64,000 nt of DNA from Enterobacteriaceae bacterium RIT714 (GTDB lineage Bacteria; Pseudomonadota; Gammaproteobacteria; Enterobacterales; Enterobacteriaceae). Shown in pieces: positions 42,205 to 53,288 of this stretch. The notes under the pieces were generated by a model. The model ran no database searches and was not told the origin of the DNA. It was given only the letters and a program-made list of their open reading frames with translations. Within the stretch, counting starts at the first letter, position 1, and each line of letters begins with the position of its first letter. The stretch spans positions 1-64,000 of the forward strand of contig WJYB01000001.1 of assembly GCA_009668015.1 (NCBI GenBank). The letters run 5' to 3'. The translations under genes were made by a program, and so were the position numbers.

Positions 42205-43137
42205 ATGAAGCGAAATGAGCGTATAGACAGAGTGGAGCTGATGCGGACATTTGTGCGTATCGTTGATTCAGGCTCGCTCTCGGCGGCGGCCAGACAGCTG
42301 GGGACCACTCAGGCGACCGTCAGCCGTCGGCTCCAGTCTCTGGAAACGCTGCTTGGCGTTAAGCTTCTGCTTCGCACCACGCATGCCACGAAATTAACTG
42401 ACGATGGTGAGCGCTGTTATCAGCACGCCCGGCGCGTCATTGACAGCTGGCTGGCGCTTGAGGATGAGGTGGGGCAGGCTGAAGACGAACCGGTTGGTAT
42501 CCTGCGGGTACGCGCACCGCATGCTTTTGGTCAGGAGCAGCTTCTTACACCGTTGACCCAATTTTTGCAGCGCTATCCGCAGGTCAGCGTTGAGTGGATG
42601 CTAAACGACAGATCGGCCGATTTCCTCAGTGATAACATTGACTGCGCCATCCGAGTGGGCGCAGAGATAGACCCAGCCACCGTTTCGGTGCTGTTGGCTG
42701 AAGTTCCGCGAAGTGTTGTGGCTTCTCCGGCACTGCTGGCGCGATATCCGCTGCCTGTAAAACCAGAGGATCTTGGGGCGATGCCGTGGATTGCGCTCAG
42801 TTCTTTCTACCGCCAGCATATTGAACTGTATGACGGGGGATCGCCTCAGCCGGTTCGGGTGGCTATTTCACCTCGTCTCAGCACGGACAGTCTTTATGTG
42901 GCACGTAATACTGCGGTGAGTGGGCTCGGTGTGGCGGTGGTGTCGAGTTGGGCGGTCGAAGAGGATATCCGTCAGGGCAGACTGGTTCATCTTTTGCCTG
43001 AATGGCAACCGTTGGCGCTCCCGGTGCATCTGGTTTATCCCTGGTCGCGCTATCAACCGGCGCGTTTGAGGTACTTTCTCGAACTGATGCGTGAGGTGAT
43101 GCCACAGATGGCGGGAATGCGAAAACACATTTCATAA
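42205..43137 (+). CDS. LysR-family transcriptional regulator, unnamed
   Basis: A DNA-binding regulator of 310 residues. ATG at 42205 with AAGGG 5 nt upstream; a GTG two codons earlier is also possible. The winged HTH is at about 8-65 (SLSAAARQLGTTQATVSRRL). The substrate-binding domain extends from about 90, with the typical GILRVRAPHAFG and RVGAEIDPATV. It belongs to the CrgA/YafC-like subgroup by the look of its C-terminus. It probably controls the adjacent divergent MFS gene. Effector unknown. Confidence 0.88.
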   Translation: MKRNERIDRVELMRTFVRIVDSGSLSAAARQLGTTQATVSRRLQSLETLLGVKLLLRTTHATKLTDDGERCYQHARRVIDSWLALEDEVGQAEDEPVGILRVRAPHAFGQEQLLTPLTQFLQRYPQVSVEWMLNDRSADFLSDNIDCAIRVGAEIDPATVSVLLAEVPRSVVASPALLARYPLPVKPEDLGAMPWIALSSFYRQHIELYDGGSPQPVRVAISPRLSTDSLYVARNTAVSGLGVAVVSSWAVEEDIRQGRLVHLLPEWQPLALPVHLVYPWSRYQPARLRYFLELMREVMPQMAGMRKHIS

Positions 43138-43150
43138 CTGCATCGTAATA

Positions 43151-43178
43151 AAAAAGCCGACCATCAGGTCGGCTTTTT
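43151..43178. terminator. Bidirectional terminator between the LysR regulator and rne
   Basis: Stem AAAAAGCCGACC / GGTCGGCTTTTT with loop ATCA and T tracts on both strands, between convergent genes. Confidence 0.88.
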
Positions 43179-43192
43179 GTTATGGCTTTTGC

Positions 43193-46100
43193 TTACTCAA
43201 CAGGATGCGGGCGAGTTGCTGGTGCCGTTGCCTGATGCGTGGCGCTGTGACCACCCGCAGAACCTTTACCTTCGAAACCGAACGCAGGGCGCACCCACTC
43301 GCTTTGACGTGGCGCTTCTGGCACGTATTCCGGCGCAGGCGCACGCGTCATCGGGGCGGTAGCGTGGTGGTTTTCCGCGACGGTGACGACGACAGGCTGA
43401 GGTTTCACTTGCGCTGCGGGTTGTTCAACTACTACTGGCGCAGGCTGCTCCACTTTCACTTCGTCAACCACGGCTTCTTCTGTCACTGCTGCTTCGCTCA
43501 CCGCTTCAACGGATGCTGCGGGTTCAGCTTCTCCAGCAATCTGTTCCGCAACCACGGTATCTTCCTGAGCGATAACCTGAGGTTGAGCATCAACCGGGGC
43601 AGCAATCACTTCCGGATGCGTGGTGTCGACTTCGGCGGTTTCAACAACCTGTGGCTCTGCAACCCCATTTTGCACTTCTTCCACTACGACGGCAGCGGCT
43701 TCGGTTGCTTCAACTGGGGCAGCCACGATTGGCTCAACGGTTTCTTCAATAGCGACATTTTGCTCTTCGAACTGCTGTTCCTGCACACGGGCGACAGGGT
43801 AGCGGATCCAGACTTTACCGGATGCCATCTCTGGTGACGCGCAGGCTACGGTCAGCGGCATTGGAGACTGGGTTGGGTAACGCTCGTCACGGTAACGACG
43901 ACGACGCTGTCCACTTACGCGCAGGTGGCGTGGAGAACGGCGTGAACGACGTGGCATACCGTTGTTATCACGTGCATCGCCCGATTCGTCATGCTCTGCT
44001 ACCGCTTCAACGACTGCTGGCAGATCGAGTTTAGCAAGTTGCGTATTCTGAGTGGCTTCAACAACCGGCTCAGCGGCTACCGTAGTGACTTCAGCTTGTT
44101 CAGATTCGAAGCGAACTTTCTGCGACAGCTGGCGCTGCTTACGGCGCGGCATCACCTGAACGCGTTCTTCCTGCTCAGTTTCCTGTTCAGTCGGAGCTTC
44201 GCTGGCGGTATTAACGACCTTCGCTTCCTGCTGTGCCTGACGTTTATCATCATTGCGACGGCGGTTGCGTTCGCGGCGTGGCTGCTGCTGATCGTCACGC
44301 TGTCTGGTTTTTTCAGACTCATCGCCTGCCTGCTGGCGAATTTCACGATCTTCCACATTTTGCTGCGGTTTTTCGCGACGGTTGCGACGATTATCTTCGC
44401 GCGGTTCACGACCTTCGTTGTTGTCTGAACGGTTATCACGATTATCGCGGTTATCACGATTGTCGCGACGGTCACGGTCATTGCGATCGCGGCGATTGTT
44501 CTGACGCTTACGACGATCCTGAGGACGCTCTTGTTTCTCTTCCTTCGGTGCAACTTTTGGCTGCTCCGGCTGAGGTTCTTCGCCCGCAAACATTTTCTTC
44601 AGCGCGCTGAAGAAGCGACCCAGCAGGCCGGGTTGTGCAGCGTTAGCGTTGGTTTCAACGGCAGGTTTCTGCGCTGCGGCTTTAGCCGGGGCTTTTTCCT
44701 GGGCTGGAGCCGGTGGCGCTTCAGGCATGATGAAGGTCGCCAGTGCCGGTTGTTCAGGCAACTTACGCTCAGCAGGTTCTGCATCGGACGGCATGGCCAT
44801 CTCTTCTTCATGCAGTTTCGGCAACAGATAGCTCAGGGTCGAGGTCTCTTCACCTTTGCGCACACGCAGTACAGAGTAGTGCGGAGTTTGCATCTGATCG
44901 TTAGGGACGATAATGCAACGCACGCCGCCCTGACGCGTTTCCACGGCGCTTACCGCTTCACGTTTTTCGTTCAGCAGGTAGGAGGCGATAGGAACCGGTA
45001 CAATTGCGTGAACTTCTTTGGTGTTCTCTTTCAGCGCTTCTTCTTCAATCAGACGCAGAATAGAGAGGGACAGGGACTCGTTGTCGCGCACGGTGCCGGT
45101 ACCGCTACAACGCGGGCAGACGTGGTGGCTCGACTCGCCCAAAGAAGGACTGAGACGCTGACGAGACATTTCCAGCAGACCGAAGCGAGAAATGTGGCTG
45201 ATCTGGATGCGCGCACGATCCTGACGAACAGCTTCACGCAGACGGTTTTCTACGGCGCGCTGATGGCGAACCGGGGTCATGTCGATAAAGTCGATAACGA
45301 TCAGACCACCCAGGTCGCGCAGACGAAGTTGACGGGCAATTTCATCGGCTGCTTCGAGGTTGGTGTTGAAAGCGGTTTCTTCGATATCGCCGCCGCGGGT
45401 AGCACGTGCGGAGTTGATGTCGATCGCGGTCAGCGCTTCGGTAGAGTCGATAACGATGGAGCCACCGGATGGAAGACGCACTTCACGCTGGAAGGCAGAT
45501 TCAATCTGGGATTCAATTTGATAATGGCTGAACAGCGGGATTTCGCCGGTGTACAGTTTGATTTTACTGGTGAAATCCGGACGACCCAGGGCTGCGATAT
45601 GCTGGCGAGCCAGCTCGAGCACTTTCGGGTTATCAATCAGAATTTCGCCAATGTCCTGACGCAGGTAGTCGCGGAAAGCACGGACAATAACGTTACTTTC
45701 CTGGTGAATCAGGAACGGAGCAGGGCGGTTTTCTGCTGCTTTCTGGATAGCTTCCCAGTGCTTCAGACGGAACCCTAAGTCCCACTGCAGGGCTTCGGCA
45801 GATTTGCCTACGCCTGCGGTACGAACGATAAGGCCCATGCCATCTGGCAGTTCGAGGCTGGCCAGCGCTTCTTTCAGCTCGGTACGGTCGTCGCCTTCGA
45901 TACGGCGAGAGATGCCACCCGCACGCGGGTTGTTTGGCATCAGTACCAGATAGCTACCCGCCAGGCTGATAAAGGTTGTCAGCGCAGCACCTTTGTTGCC
46001 GCGTTCTTCTTTATCAATCTGAACAATGACTTCCTGGCCTTCGCGCAGCACATCTTTGATGTTTGGACGACCATGGGAGTTGTAATTAGCGGGGAAATAT

Positions 46101-46327
46101 TCGCGGGCAATTTCTTTAAGAGGAAGGAAACCGTGACGCTCAGCACCGTAATCGACGAAAGCGGCCTCAAGACTCGGTTCAATGCGGGTGATTTTGCCTT
46201 TGTAAATGTTCGCTTTTTTCTGTTCGTGTCCAGGACTTTCGATATCCAGATCGTACAGGCGCTGCCCATCCACAAGGGCGACACGCAACTCTTCTTGCTG
46301 AGTTGCGTTGATTAACATTCTTTTCAT
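43193..46327 (-). CDS. rne: Ribonuclease E
   Basis: Essential endoribonuclease and scaffold of the RNA degradosome. It has 1044 residues. The S1 domain is about 35-125. DNase I-like catalytic aspartates lie in [14 protein letters not shown] (about 303) and DFIDM (about 346). The zinc link CPRCSG is near 404. The membrane-targeting helix [15 protein letters not shown] is near 567-581. An Arg/Asp/Asn-rich RNA-binding region follows, with a short RDN repeat. The second RNA-binding block [20 protein letters not shown] lies near 800. An acidic Glu/Ala/Val-rich scaffold leads to the PNPase-binding C-terminus [20 protein letters not shown]. Autoregulated through its 5' UTR in E. coli. Confidence 0.98.
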   Translation of the reverse strand: MKRMLINATQQEELRVALVDGQRLYDLDIESPGHEQKKANIYKGKITRIEPSLEAAFVDYGAERHGFLPLKEIAREYFPANYNSHGRPNIKDVLREGQEVIVQIDKEERGNKGAALTTFISLAGSYLVLMPNNPRAGGISRRIEGDDRTELKEALASLELPDGMGLIVRTAGVGKSAEALQWDLGFRLKHWEAIQKAAENRPAPFLIHQESNVIVRAFRDYLRQDIGEILIDNPKVLELARQHIAALGRPDFTSKIKLYTGEIPLFSHYQIESQIESAFQREVRLPSGGSIVIDSTEALTAIDINSARATRGGDIEETAFNTNLEAADEIARQLRLRDLGGLIVIDFIDMTPVRHQRAVENRLREAVRQDRARIQISHISRFGLLEMSRQRLSPSLGESSHHVCPRCSGTGTVRDNESLSLSILRLIEEEALKENTKEVHAIVPVPIASYLLNEKREAVSAVETRQGGVRCIIVPNDQMQTPHYSVLRVRKGEETSTLSYLLPKLHEEEMAMPSDAEPAERKLPEQPALATFIMPEAPPAPAQEKAPAKAAAQKPAVETNANAAQPGLLGRFFSALKKMFAGEEPQPEQPKVAPKEEKQERPQDRRKRQNNRRDRNDRDRRDNRDNRDNRDNRSDNNEGREPREDNRRNRREKPQQNVEDREIRQQAGDESEKTRQRDDQQQPRRERNRRRNDDKRQAQQEAKVVNTASEAPTEQETEQEERVQVMPRRKQRQLSQKVRFESEQAEVTTVAAEPVVEATQNTQLAKLDLPAVVEAVAEHDESGDARDNNGMPRRSRRSPRHLRVSGQRRRRYRDERYPTQSPMPLTVACASPEMASGKVWIRYPVARVQEQQFEEQNVAIEETVEPIVAAPVEATEAAAVVVEEVQNGVAEPQVVETAEVDTTHPEVIAAPVDAQPQVIAQEDTVVAEQIAGEAEPAASVEAVSEAAVTEEAVVDEVKVEQPAPVVVEQPAAQVKPQPVVVTVAENHHATAPMTRAPAPEYVPEAPRQSEWVRPAFGFEGKGSAGGHSATHQATAPATRPHPVE
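44431..44480 (-). repeat. Short tandem repeat within rne (RDN tract)
   Basis: Several imperfect 9-bp units encode [12 protein letters not shown] in the RNase E linker, after RDRNDRDRR. It lies in the first arginine-rich RNA-binding region. Confidence 0.75.
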
Positions 46328-46690
46328 CGTAACTTACTCATTATTCTTACATTGACGACTAAGCTGCGGGCAAGGTAATGCCTTTCCGGGGTATGAACCG
46401 ATGGCCTCGTGACTATTCACGTCGCCAACCTCACGGTTGTCGCTCGTTTAAGAGGCGCAAAGTGTCGGTTGCCTGTATTTCATACGGAAAAACAGCGCAA
46501 TTATCAGGGGAACAGCCTGGGAAAACTCTCCAGAGAAGATTCCATTTACCGGTAAGTACTGCAACCCGCAGCCCGCTAACTGTCTGAAAGATCAATACGT
46601 CTTACGCCATTGCTGCGTGGATGATCGGTCAGACAAAATGGGTCATTCCGTCGATATCCTTACAAAACCGGATTTAACGCGGAAAACAGA
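46328..46690 (-). ncRNA. rne 5' UTR autoregulatory element (rne5-like)
   Basis: E. coli rne has a 361-nt structured leader that senses RNase E activity. Here a 570-bp gap separates rne from divergent rluC, and the start-proximal part (rne ATG preceded by ATGAGTAAGTTACG on the minus strand) is recognisably conserved. The boundaries are estimated from the E. coli length, and I did not fold it. Confidence 0.55.
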
Positions 46691-46897
46691 TTCATTATTC
46701 CATTGCTAACCCGGTTATAGCAAGTTGACTTTTACCAATTATCACCCGGTTACTCACAGTTTCTTCACTTCGATGAGATGATTGGTTTAATAACCACCAA
46801 ATCGATTGCGTGTGAAGAACGCGGGCCGGATGAAAGTAAATATAAGCATAGAAAAATGAGTGGCGCTAATGCGTGACGATATTTAGAATCGCCAACC
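46691..46897. promoter_or_regulatory. Divergent promoter region rne / rluC
   Basis: AT-rich stretch that must contain both promoters. Minus-strand TATAAC at 46714-46719 is a possible rne -10, without a convincing -35. No gene is supported. Confidence 0.4.
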
Positions 46898-47851
46898 ATG
46901 AAAACAGAGACTCCATCCGTAAAAATGGTTGCTATCGCAGATGACGATGCGGGGCAACGAATCGACAACTTTCTACGCACCCAACTGAAAGGTGTGCCAA
47001 AAAGTATGATTTATCGCATCTTGCGTAAGGGCGAGGTGCGGGTGAACAAAAAGCGCGTGAAGCCAGAATACAAACTGGAAGCGGGCGACGAAGTGCGTAT
47101 CCCACCGGTGCGGGTTGCCGAGCGAGAAGAAGAGGCCGTGTCACCACATCTGCAAAAAGTGGCCGCGCTGACCGACGCCATTTTGTATGAAGACGATCAT
47201 ATCCTGGTGTTGAACAAACCTTCTGGCACGGCGGTGCACGGCGGAAGCGGTTTAAGCTTTGGCGTGATCGAAGGTCTGCGCGCACTGCGGCCAGAAGCGC
47301 GGTTCCTGGAGCTGGTACACCGTCTGGATCGTGACACCTCAGGCGTGTTGCTGGTGGCGAAAAAACGTTCTGCCTTGCGCGCTCTGCATGAGCAGTTGCG
47401 TGAAAAAGGGATGCAAAAAGATTATCTGGCACTGGTGCGCGGCCAATGGCAGTCCCACGTCAAAGTGGTGCAAGCGCCTTTGCTTAAAAATATCCTGCAA
47501 AGCGGTGAGCGTATTGTTCGCGTTAACAGCGAAGGTAAACCGTCTGAGACGCGCTTTAAGGTTGAAGAGCGTTACGAATTTGCCACGCTGGTACGCTGTA
47601 GCCCTGTTACCGGGCGCACCCACCAGATTCGTGTGCATACCCAGCATGCCGGACATCCCATCGCATTCGACGATCGCTACGGCGATCGCGAATTTGATAA
47701 ACAGCTGGCCGGGACGGGCTTATCGCGCCTGTTTCTCCATGCTGCAGCGCTGAAATTTACCCATCCTGGAACCGGTGAGGTGATGCGCGTTGAAGCGCCG
47801 CTGGATGATGGGCTAAAACGCTGTCTCAAGGTGCTGAGAAACGCATCCTGA
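46898..47851 (+). CDS. rluC: 23S rRNA pseudouridine synthase RluC
   Basis: Makes pseudouridines 955, 2504 and 2580 in 23S rRNA. It has 317 residues. The N-terminal S4 RNA-binding domain is about 18-80 (DNFLRTQLKGVPKSMIYRIL). The catalytic Asp lies in LVHRLDRDTSGVLLVAKK (about 144). GRTHQIRVHTQHAGHPIAFD is the family motif. It is single, divergent from rne, with a terminator shared with yceF. Confidence 0.96.
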   Translation: MKTETPSVKMVAIADDDAGQRIDNFLRTQLKGVPKSMIYRILRKGEVRVNKKRVKPEYKLEAGDEVRIPPVRVAEREEEAVSPHLQKVAALTDAILYEDDHILVLNKPSGTAVHGGSGLSFGVIEGLRALRPEARFLELVHRLDRDTSGVLLVAKKRSALRALHEQLREKGMQKDYLALVRGQWQSHVKVVQAPLLKNILQSGERIVRVNSEGKPSETRFKVEERYEFATLVRCSPVTGRTHQIRVHTQHAGHPIAFDDRYGDREFDKQLAGTGLSRLFLHAAALKFTHPGTGEVMRVEAPLDDGLKRCLKVLRNAS

Positions 47852-47856
47852 ATATC

Positions 47857-47882
47857 AAACCGGCGAACTATCGCCGGTTTTT
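47857..47882. terminator. Bidirectional terminator between rluC and yceF
   Basis: Stem AAACCGGCGA / TCGCCGGTTT with loop ACTA and short A/T tracts on both sides, between convergent genes. Confidence 0.85.
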
Positions 47883-48465
47883 ATGCCATCAACGGATTAT
47901 AGTGCTCGCGGCGAAGCATCTGACAAAGAGCAATCAGCGGCAGGCCGACCAGCGTGTTGGGATCGCGGCCATCCAGTTTGTCAAAGAGTGCAATGCCCAG
48001 ACCTTCACTTTTAAAGCTCCCCGCACAATTGAGCGGGCGCTCTTTACGGACATAATCCTCAATCTCCTGTTCGCTGAGATGGCGGAAATGCACATCAAAG
48101 GGCTCACACTCCGTCTGTAGATGTCCCGTAGCAGAGTTATACAGCGCCAGCCCGGTGTAAAATGTCACGATAGAACCGCGGGCTTTCATGAGTTGCTGGC
48201 GCGCATTTTCTTCGCTGTGCGGTTTTCCGGTAATTTCGCCATCCAGGACGCAAACCTGATCGGACCCTATAATCAGATGATTGGGATAGCGTTCGGCCAG
48301 ACTTTGCGCTTTTTCCTGCGCCAGTCTTAAAACCAGATGGCGAGGGGATTCTGCGGGCTGCGGCGTTTCATCGGCAATCGGTGAAGCGCATTCAAAAGGC
48401 ATTCCCAGCTTTTCCAGCAATGCGCGGCGGTAGGGAGAAGTGGAAGCAAGTACGAGATTTGGCAT
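47881..48465 (-). CDS. yceF: Maf-like nucleotide pyrophosphatase YceF (m7GTP)
   Basis: House-cleaning enzyme that hydrolyses modified nucleoside triphosphates; the YceF subgroup prefers 7-methyl-GTP. It has 194 residues. The N-terminal motif [16 protein letters not shown] binds phosphate. [16 protein letters not shown] holds the catalytic Asp near 69-70. The C-terminus is [14 protein letters not shown]. It is divergent from yceD. Confidence 0.95.
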   Translation of the reverse strand: MPNLVLASTSPYRRALLEKLGMPFECASPIADETPQPAESPRHLVLRLAQEKAQSLAERYPNHLIIGSDQVCVLDGEITGKPHSEENARQQLMKARGSIVTFYTGLALYNSATGHLQTECEPFDVHFRHLSEQEIEDYVRKERPLNCAGSFKSEGLGIALFDKLDGRDPNTLVGLPLIALCQMLRREHYNPLMA

Positions 48466-48593
48466 ATTTTTATCACCAGATATAGCGTATCGATGCCAGC
48501 CATTTTAAACTACAGGCCGCAATGTGTGCGAATAATTGGCAAAAGGCAGCCCTGGTTGCCTTTTTCTTTGACTCTATGACGTTACAAAGTTAA

Positions 48594-49127
<534 letters not shown>

Positions 49128-49131
49128 TTAA

Positions 49132-49317
<186 letters not shown>

Positions 49318-49400
49318 TCACGCGCTACTCAACGAATTTTACCGTGCGGGACGCCTGCATCGTGAAAGACGAAGAGTAAACGTGATGAAGCTTAGTGAGG

Positions 49401-49424
49401 TATTCCCCGTGAAAGCGGGGGATA
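49401..49424 (+). promoter_or_regulatory. Leader hairpin upstream of plsX
   Basis: Stem TATTCCCCG / CGGGGGATA (one T-G wobble) with loop TGAAAG, 26 bp before the plsX TTG. It superficially resembles a type I-E CRISPR repeat but is single. It could affect translation of plsX or be a processing site in the rpmF-plsX transcript. Confidence 0.55.
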
Positions 49425-49449
49425 CACCGAACCGGGCAGCGAAGATACC

Positions 49450-50484
49450 TTGACACGTCTAACCCTGGCGTTAGATGTCATGGGAGGAGATTTCGGGCCT
49501 TCCGTGACAGTGCCTGCAGCATTGCAGGCACTGAATTCTAATTCGCAACTCACACTTCTTTTAGTCGGTGATCCCGACGCCATCACGCCATTACTTGCAA
49601 AAGCTGACTTTGAACAACGTTCACGTCTGCAGATTATCCCTGCGCAGTCAGTTATTGCCAGTGATGCCCGGCCGTCGCATGCGATCCGCAACAGTCGCGG
49701 AAGCTCAATGCGAATTGCGCTGGAACTGGTAAAAGAAGGGCGGGCTGAGGCCTGCGTCAGCGCCGGAAATACCGGTGCGCTGATGGGGCTGTCGAAATTA
49801 CTGCTCAAACCCATTGAGGGGATTGAGCGTCCTGCGCTGGTGACGGTTTTACCGCATCAGCAGAAGGGCAAAACAGTGGTGCTCGACCTGGGTGCCAATG
49901 TTGATTGCGATAGTACGATGCTGGCGCAGTTTGCCGTCATGGGATCGGTGCTGGCTGAAGAAGTGGTCGGGATTATCAATCCCCGAGTGGCGTTGCTGAA
50001 TATCGGAGAAGAAGAGACGAAAGGTCTCGACAGCATTCGCGAAGCCGCAGAATTGCTAAAATCCGCGCCGTCAATCAACTATATTGGCTATCTTGAAGCT
50101 AACGAATTGTTGACCGGCAAAACCGATGTTCTGGTGTGTGACGGATTTACCGGCAACGTCACGTTAAAAACGATGGAAGGGGTTGTTCGGATGTTCCTTT
50201 CACTGCTGAAATCGCAGGGAGAAGGAAAGAAACGGTCCTGGTGGCTCATTATTTTAAAGCGTTGGTTACAAAAAAGCCTGACGCGGCGATTCAGTCACCT
50301 CAACCCCGACCAGTATAATGGCGCCTGTCTGTTAGGATTGCGCGGCACGGTGATTAAGAGTCATGGTGCGGCCAATCAGCGAGCCTTTACCGTCGCGATT
50401 GAACAGGCAGTGCAGGCGGTGCAGCGACAAGTCCCACAGCGGATTGCCGCTCGCCTGGAATCTGTATTAGCAAAAAGTGACTGA
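49450..50484 (+). CDS. plsX: Phosphate acyltransferase PlsX
   Basis: Makes acyl-phosphate from acyl-ACP for phospholipid synthesis. The TTG start ([19 protein letters not shown]) matches the E. coli N-terminus; the ribosome site is weak. It has 344 residues. Conserved: [62 protein letters not shown]. It ends LESVLAKSD, about 12 residues shorter than the E. coli protein as I recall it; the reading frame is intact. It is 6 bp before fabH. Confidence 0.95.
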   Translation: MTRLTLALDVMGGDFGPSVTVPAALQALNSNSQLTLLLVGDPDAITPLLAKADFEQRSRLQIIPAQSVIASDARPSHAIRNSRGSSMRIALELVKEGRAEACVSAGNTGALMGLSKLLLKPIEGIERPALVTVLPHQQKGKTVVLDLGANVDCDSTMLAQFAVMGSVLAEEVVGIINPRVALLNIGEEETKGLDSIREAAELLKSAPSINYIGYLEANELLTGKTDVLVCDGFTGNVTLKTMEGVVRMFLSLLKSQGEGKKRSWWLIILKRWLQKSLTRRFSHLNPDQYNGACLLGLRGTVIKSHGAANQRAFTVAIEQAVQAVQRQVPQRIAARLESVLAKSD

Positions 50485-50490
50485 GCGTAC

Positions 50491-51444
50491 ATGTATACGA
50501 AGATTTTAGGTACCGGCAGTTATCTGCCTGAACAAGTGCGAACCAACGCCGATCTGGAAAAAATGGTAGATACGTCTGACGAGTGGATTGTCACGCGCAC
50601 AGGTATCCGTGAACGTCGTATCGCCGCGCCAGATGAAACTGTTGCCACAATGGGCTACCAGGCAGGCATTCGTGCGCTGGAAATGGCCGGTGTCGATAAA
50701 GAAGAGATCGGCCTCATTATTGTCGCCACCACTTCATCGACGCATGCTTTCCCAAGCGCGGCGTGCCAGATTCAGGGCATGTTGGGCATCAAAGGATGTC
50801 CGGCGTTTGACGTTGCTGCCGCGTGCGCGGGTTTCACCTACGCACTTAGCATTGCCGATCAGTATGTGAAGTCAGGTGCGGTAAAATATGCGCTGGTGAT
50901 TGGCGCAGATGTGCTGGCGCGCACCTGTAACCCAGAAGATCGCGGAACGATCATCATTTTTGGTGATGGGGCCGGTGCTGTTCTTCTGGGGCAGTCTGAA
51001 GAATCAGGCATTATTTCTACACATTTACATGCGGACGGCAGCTATGGCGAGCTGTTGACCTTGCCTAACGCGGATCGCGTTAACCCTGACAACTCCATTT
51101 TCCTGACGATGGCAGGCAATGAAGTGTTCAAGGTCGCGGTAACGGAACTGGCTCATATCGTCGATGAGACGCTGGAAGCAAACAACCTGGATCGCTCCGC
51201 GCTCGACTGGCTGGTGCCGCATCAGGCGAACCTGCGTATTATCAGCGCCACGGCGAAAAAGCTGGGCATGTCGATGGATAACGTTGTCGTGACGCTCGAT
51301 CGCCATGGCAATACTTCTGCGGCATCGGTACCGTGCGCATTTGACGAAGCGGTACGCGATGGACGAATTAAACGAGGCCAACTGGTCTTGCTTGAAGCCT
51401 TTGGTGGTGGTTTCACCTGGGGCTCCGCGCTGGTTCGTTTCTAA
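50491..51444 (+). CDS. fabH: Beta-ketoacyl-ACP synthase III FabH
   Basis: Starts fatty-acid synthesis by condensing acetyl-CoA with malonyl-ACP. The 317 residues equal E. coli. The catalytic triad is visible: Cys in [13 protein letters not shown] (about 112), His in [11 protein letters not shown] (about 244) and Asn in [10 protein letters not shown] (about 274). It is second in the plsX-fabH-fabD-fabG run. Confidence 0.97.
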   Translation: MYTKILGTGSYLPEQVRTNADLEKMVDTSDEWIVTRTGIRERRIAAPDETVATMGYQAGIRALEMAGVDKEEIGLIIVATTSSTHAFPSAACQIQGMLGIKGCPAFDVAAACAGFTYALSIADQYVKSGAVKYALVIGADVLARTCNPEDRGTIIIFGDGAGAVLLGQSEESGIISTHLHADGSYGELLTLPNADRVNPDNSIFLTMAGNEVFKVAVTELAHIVDETLEANNLDRSALDWLVPHQANLRIISATAKKLGMSMDNVVVTLDRHGNTSAASVPCAFDEAVRDGRIKRGQLVLLEAFGGGFTWGSALVRF

Positions 51445-51457
51445 TTAAGGATTAAAA

Positions 51458-52387
51458 ATGACGCAATTTGCTTTTGTGTTCCCGGGTCAGGGTTCTCAGT
51501 CGGTTGGGATGTTGTCTGAATTAGCGGCACAGTACCCGATTATCGAAGCGACTTTCCGTGAAGCTTCTGACGCGCTGGGCTATGATCTCTGGGCGTTGAC
51601 TCAGCAGGGTCCGGCTGAAGAACTGAATAAAACCTGGCAAACTCAGCCTGCACTGCTGACCGCGTCTGTCGCGCTGTGGCGCGTATGGCAGCAGCAGGGC
51701 GGCAAAACCCCGGCTCTGATGGCTGGCCACAGCCTGGGCGAATACTCAGCGCTGGTTTGTGCTGGTGTTATCGCATTTGCCGACGCGGTGCGTTTGGTTG
51801 AAATGCGTGGCAAATTCATGCAGGAAGCGGTACCAGAAGGTACTGGCGCGATGTCCGCTATCATTGGACTCGATGATGCATCGATCGCAAAAGCATGTGA
51901 AGAATCGGCAGAAGGTCAGGTGGTTTCTCCGGTAAACTTTAACTCGCCAGGCCAGGTGGTCATTGCGGGGAATAAAGAAGCCGTTGAGCGTGCGGGCGCA
52001 GCCTGTAAAGCCGCTGGCGCCAAGCGTGCGCTGCCTCTGCCAGTGAGTGTTCCTTCTCACTGTGCCTTGATGAAACCGGCTGCCGAAAAATTAGCGGCAG
52101 AACTGCAGAAGATGACTTTTAGCGCACCAACGGTTCCGGTTGTGAATAACGTTGATGTGAAATGCGAAACAGCGCCGGAAGCGATTCGCGATGCGCTGGT
52201 TCGTCAGCTTTATAGCCCAGTGCAATGGACCAAAACCGTTGAGTTTATGGCCGCGCAGGGCGTTGAGCACCTTTATGAAGCAGGTCCGGGGAAAGTGCTT
52301 ACCGGTCTGACAAAACGTATTGTTGATACCATGACTGCATCGGCGATTAATGAGCCGGAAGCCTTGTCAGTGGCACTCTCGCAATAA
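51458..52387 (+). CDS. fabD: Malonyl-CoA:ACP transacylase FabD
   Basis: Loads malonyl groups on ACP. It has 309 residues. The active Ser lies in MAGHSLGEYSALV (about 92); His in VPSHCALMKPA (about 201). N-terminal FPGQGSQ is the oxyanion loop. It is 13 bp after fabH and 12 bp before fabG. Confidence 0.97.
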   Translation: MTQFAFVFPGQGSQSVGMLSELAAQYPIIEATFREASDALGYDLWALTQQGPAEELNKTWQTQPALLTASVALWRVWQQQGGKTPALMAGHSLGEYSALVCAGVIAFADAVRLVEMRGKFMQEAVPEGTGAMSAIIGLDDASIAKACEESAEGQVVSPVNFNSPGQVVIAGNKEAVERAGAACKAAGAKRALPLPVSVPSHCALMKPAAEKLAAELQKMTFSAPTVPVVNNVDVKCETAPEAIRDALVRQLYSPVQWTKTVEFMAAQGVEHLYEAGPGKVLTGLTKRIVDTMTASAINEPEALSVALSQ

Positions 52388-52399
52388 AAGAGGAAAACC

Positions 52400-53134
52400 A
52401 TGAGTTTTGAAGGAAAAATCGCGCTGGTAACGGGCGCAAGCCGCGGTATCGGACGTGCAATTGCTGAAACACTTGTTGCGCGCGGCGCGAAAGTGATTGG
52501 TACAGCGACCAGTGAAAACGGCGCTCAGGCTATCAGCGATTACTTAGGTGCCAACGGTAAAGGTCTGGTGTTGAATGTGACCGATGCTGCATCTATCGAA
52601 TCTGTTCTGGAAAATATTCGCGCAGAGTTTGGCGAAGTCGATATTCTGGTAAATAATGCCGGTATCACTCGTGACAACCTGCTGATGCGAATGAAAGACG
52701 ACGAGTGGGACGATATTATCGAAACCAACCTGTCATCTGTATTCCGTCTGTCAAAAGCGGTAATGCGAGCTATGATGAAAAAGCGTCACGGCCGTATTAT
52801 CACTATTGGTTCTGTGGTCGGTACCATGGGAAATGCTGGTCAGGCTAACTACGCTGCGGCGAAAGCGGGTCTGATTGGTTTCAGTAAATCGTTGGCACGT
52901 GAAATTGCGTCTCGCGGCATTACTGTTAACGTTGTTGCTCCGGGCTTTATTGAAACGGACATGACGCGTGCGCTTTCTGATGAACAGCGTGCGGGTATTC
53001 TGGCGCAGGTTCCTGCGGGCCGCCTTGGTGGCGCTCAGGAAATCGCCAGTGCGGTTGCATTTTTAGCCTCTGACGAAGCGGGTTACATCACTGGTGAAAC
53101 CCTCCACGTCAATGGCGGAATGTACATGGTTTAA
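52400..53134 (+). CDS. fabG: 3-oxoacyl-ACP reductase FabG
   Basis: An NADPH-dependent short-chain dehydrogenase for the first reduction of the elongation cycle. It has 244 residues. The cofactor motif is TGASRGIG (about 11-18), VNNAGITRDN follows, and the catalytic Ser138 and Tyr-x3-Lys are seen in ITIGSVVG and NYAAAKAG. The end is GGMYMV. AGAGG precedes the start. Confidence 0.97.
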   Translation: MSFEGKIALVTGASRGIGRAIAETLVARGAKVIGTATSENGAQAISDYLGANGKGLVLNVTDAASIESVLENIRAEFGEVDILVNNAGITRDNLLMRMKDDEWDDIIETNLSSVFRLSKAVMRAMMKKRHGRIITIGSVVGTMGNAGQANYAAAKAGLIGFSKSLAREIASRGITVNVVAPGFIETDMTRALSDEQRAGILAQVPAGRLGGAQEIASAVAFLASDEAGYITGETLHVNGGMYMV

Positions 53135-53235
53135 TCACGATCGAAAATATTTGCGTTATTAGGGCATATGGCCTCAAAATAACGTAAAATCGTGGTATGA
53201 CCTGCCGGGATTTAGTTGCAAATTTTTCAACATTT

Positions 53236-53241
53236 TATACA
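53236..53241 (+). promoter_or_regulatory. Likely -10 element of acpP
   Basis: TATACA in the 154-bp fabG-acpP gap. The surrounding segment (TTGCAAATTTTTCAAC upstream, ACTACGAAAACC after) is very like E. coli as I recall it. The -35 is weak by eye. It would give acpP its own strong transcript. Confidence 0.5.
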
Positions 53242-53288
53242 CTACGAAAACCATCGCGAAAGCGAGTTTTGATAGGAAATTTAAGAGT

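Noticed and set aside
44531-45778. 415-residue open frame antisense to rne
   Set aside because: It is a shadow of the conserved RNase E catalytic region; no start signal or family motifs.
46765-46980. 71-residue minus-strand frame in the rne/rluC gap (yceQ-like position)
   Set aside because: It overlaps the rluC start antisense and shows no convincing coding character; E. coli yceQ itself is doubtful.
49401-49430. Possible CRISPR repeat
   Set aside because: Only one copy; no spacers or second repeat nearby and no cas gene in the window.
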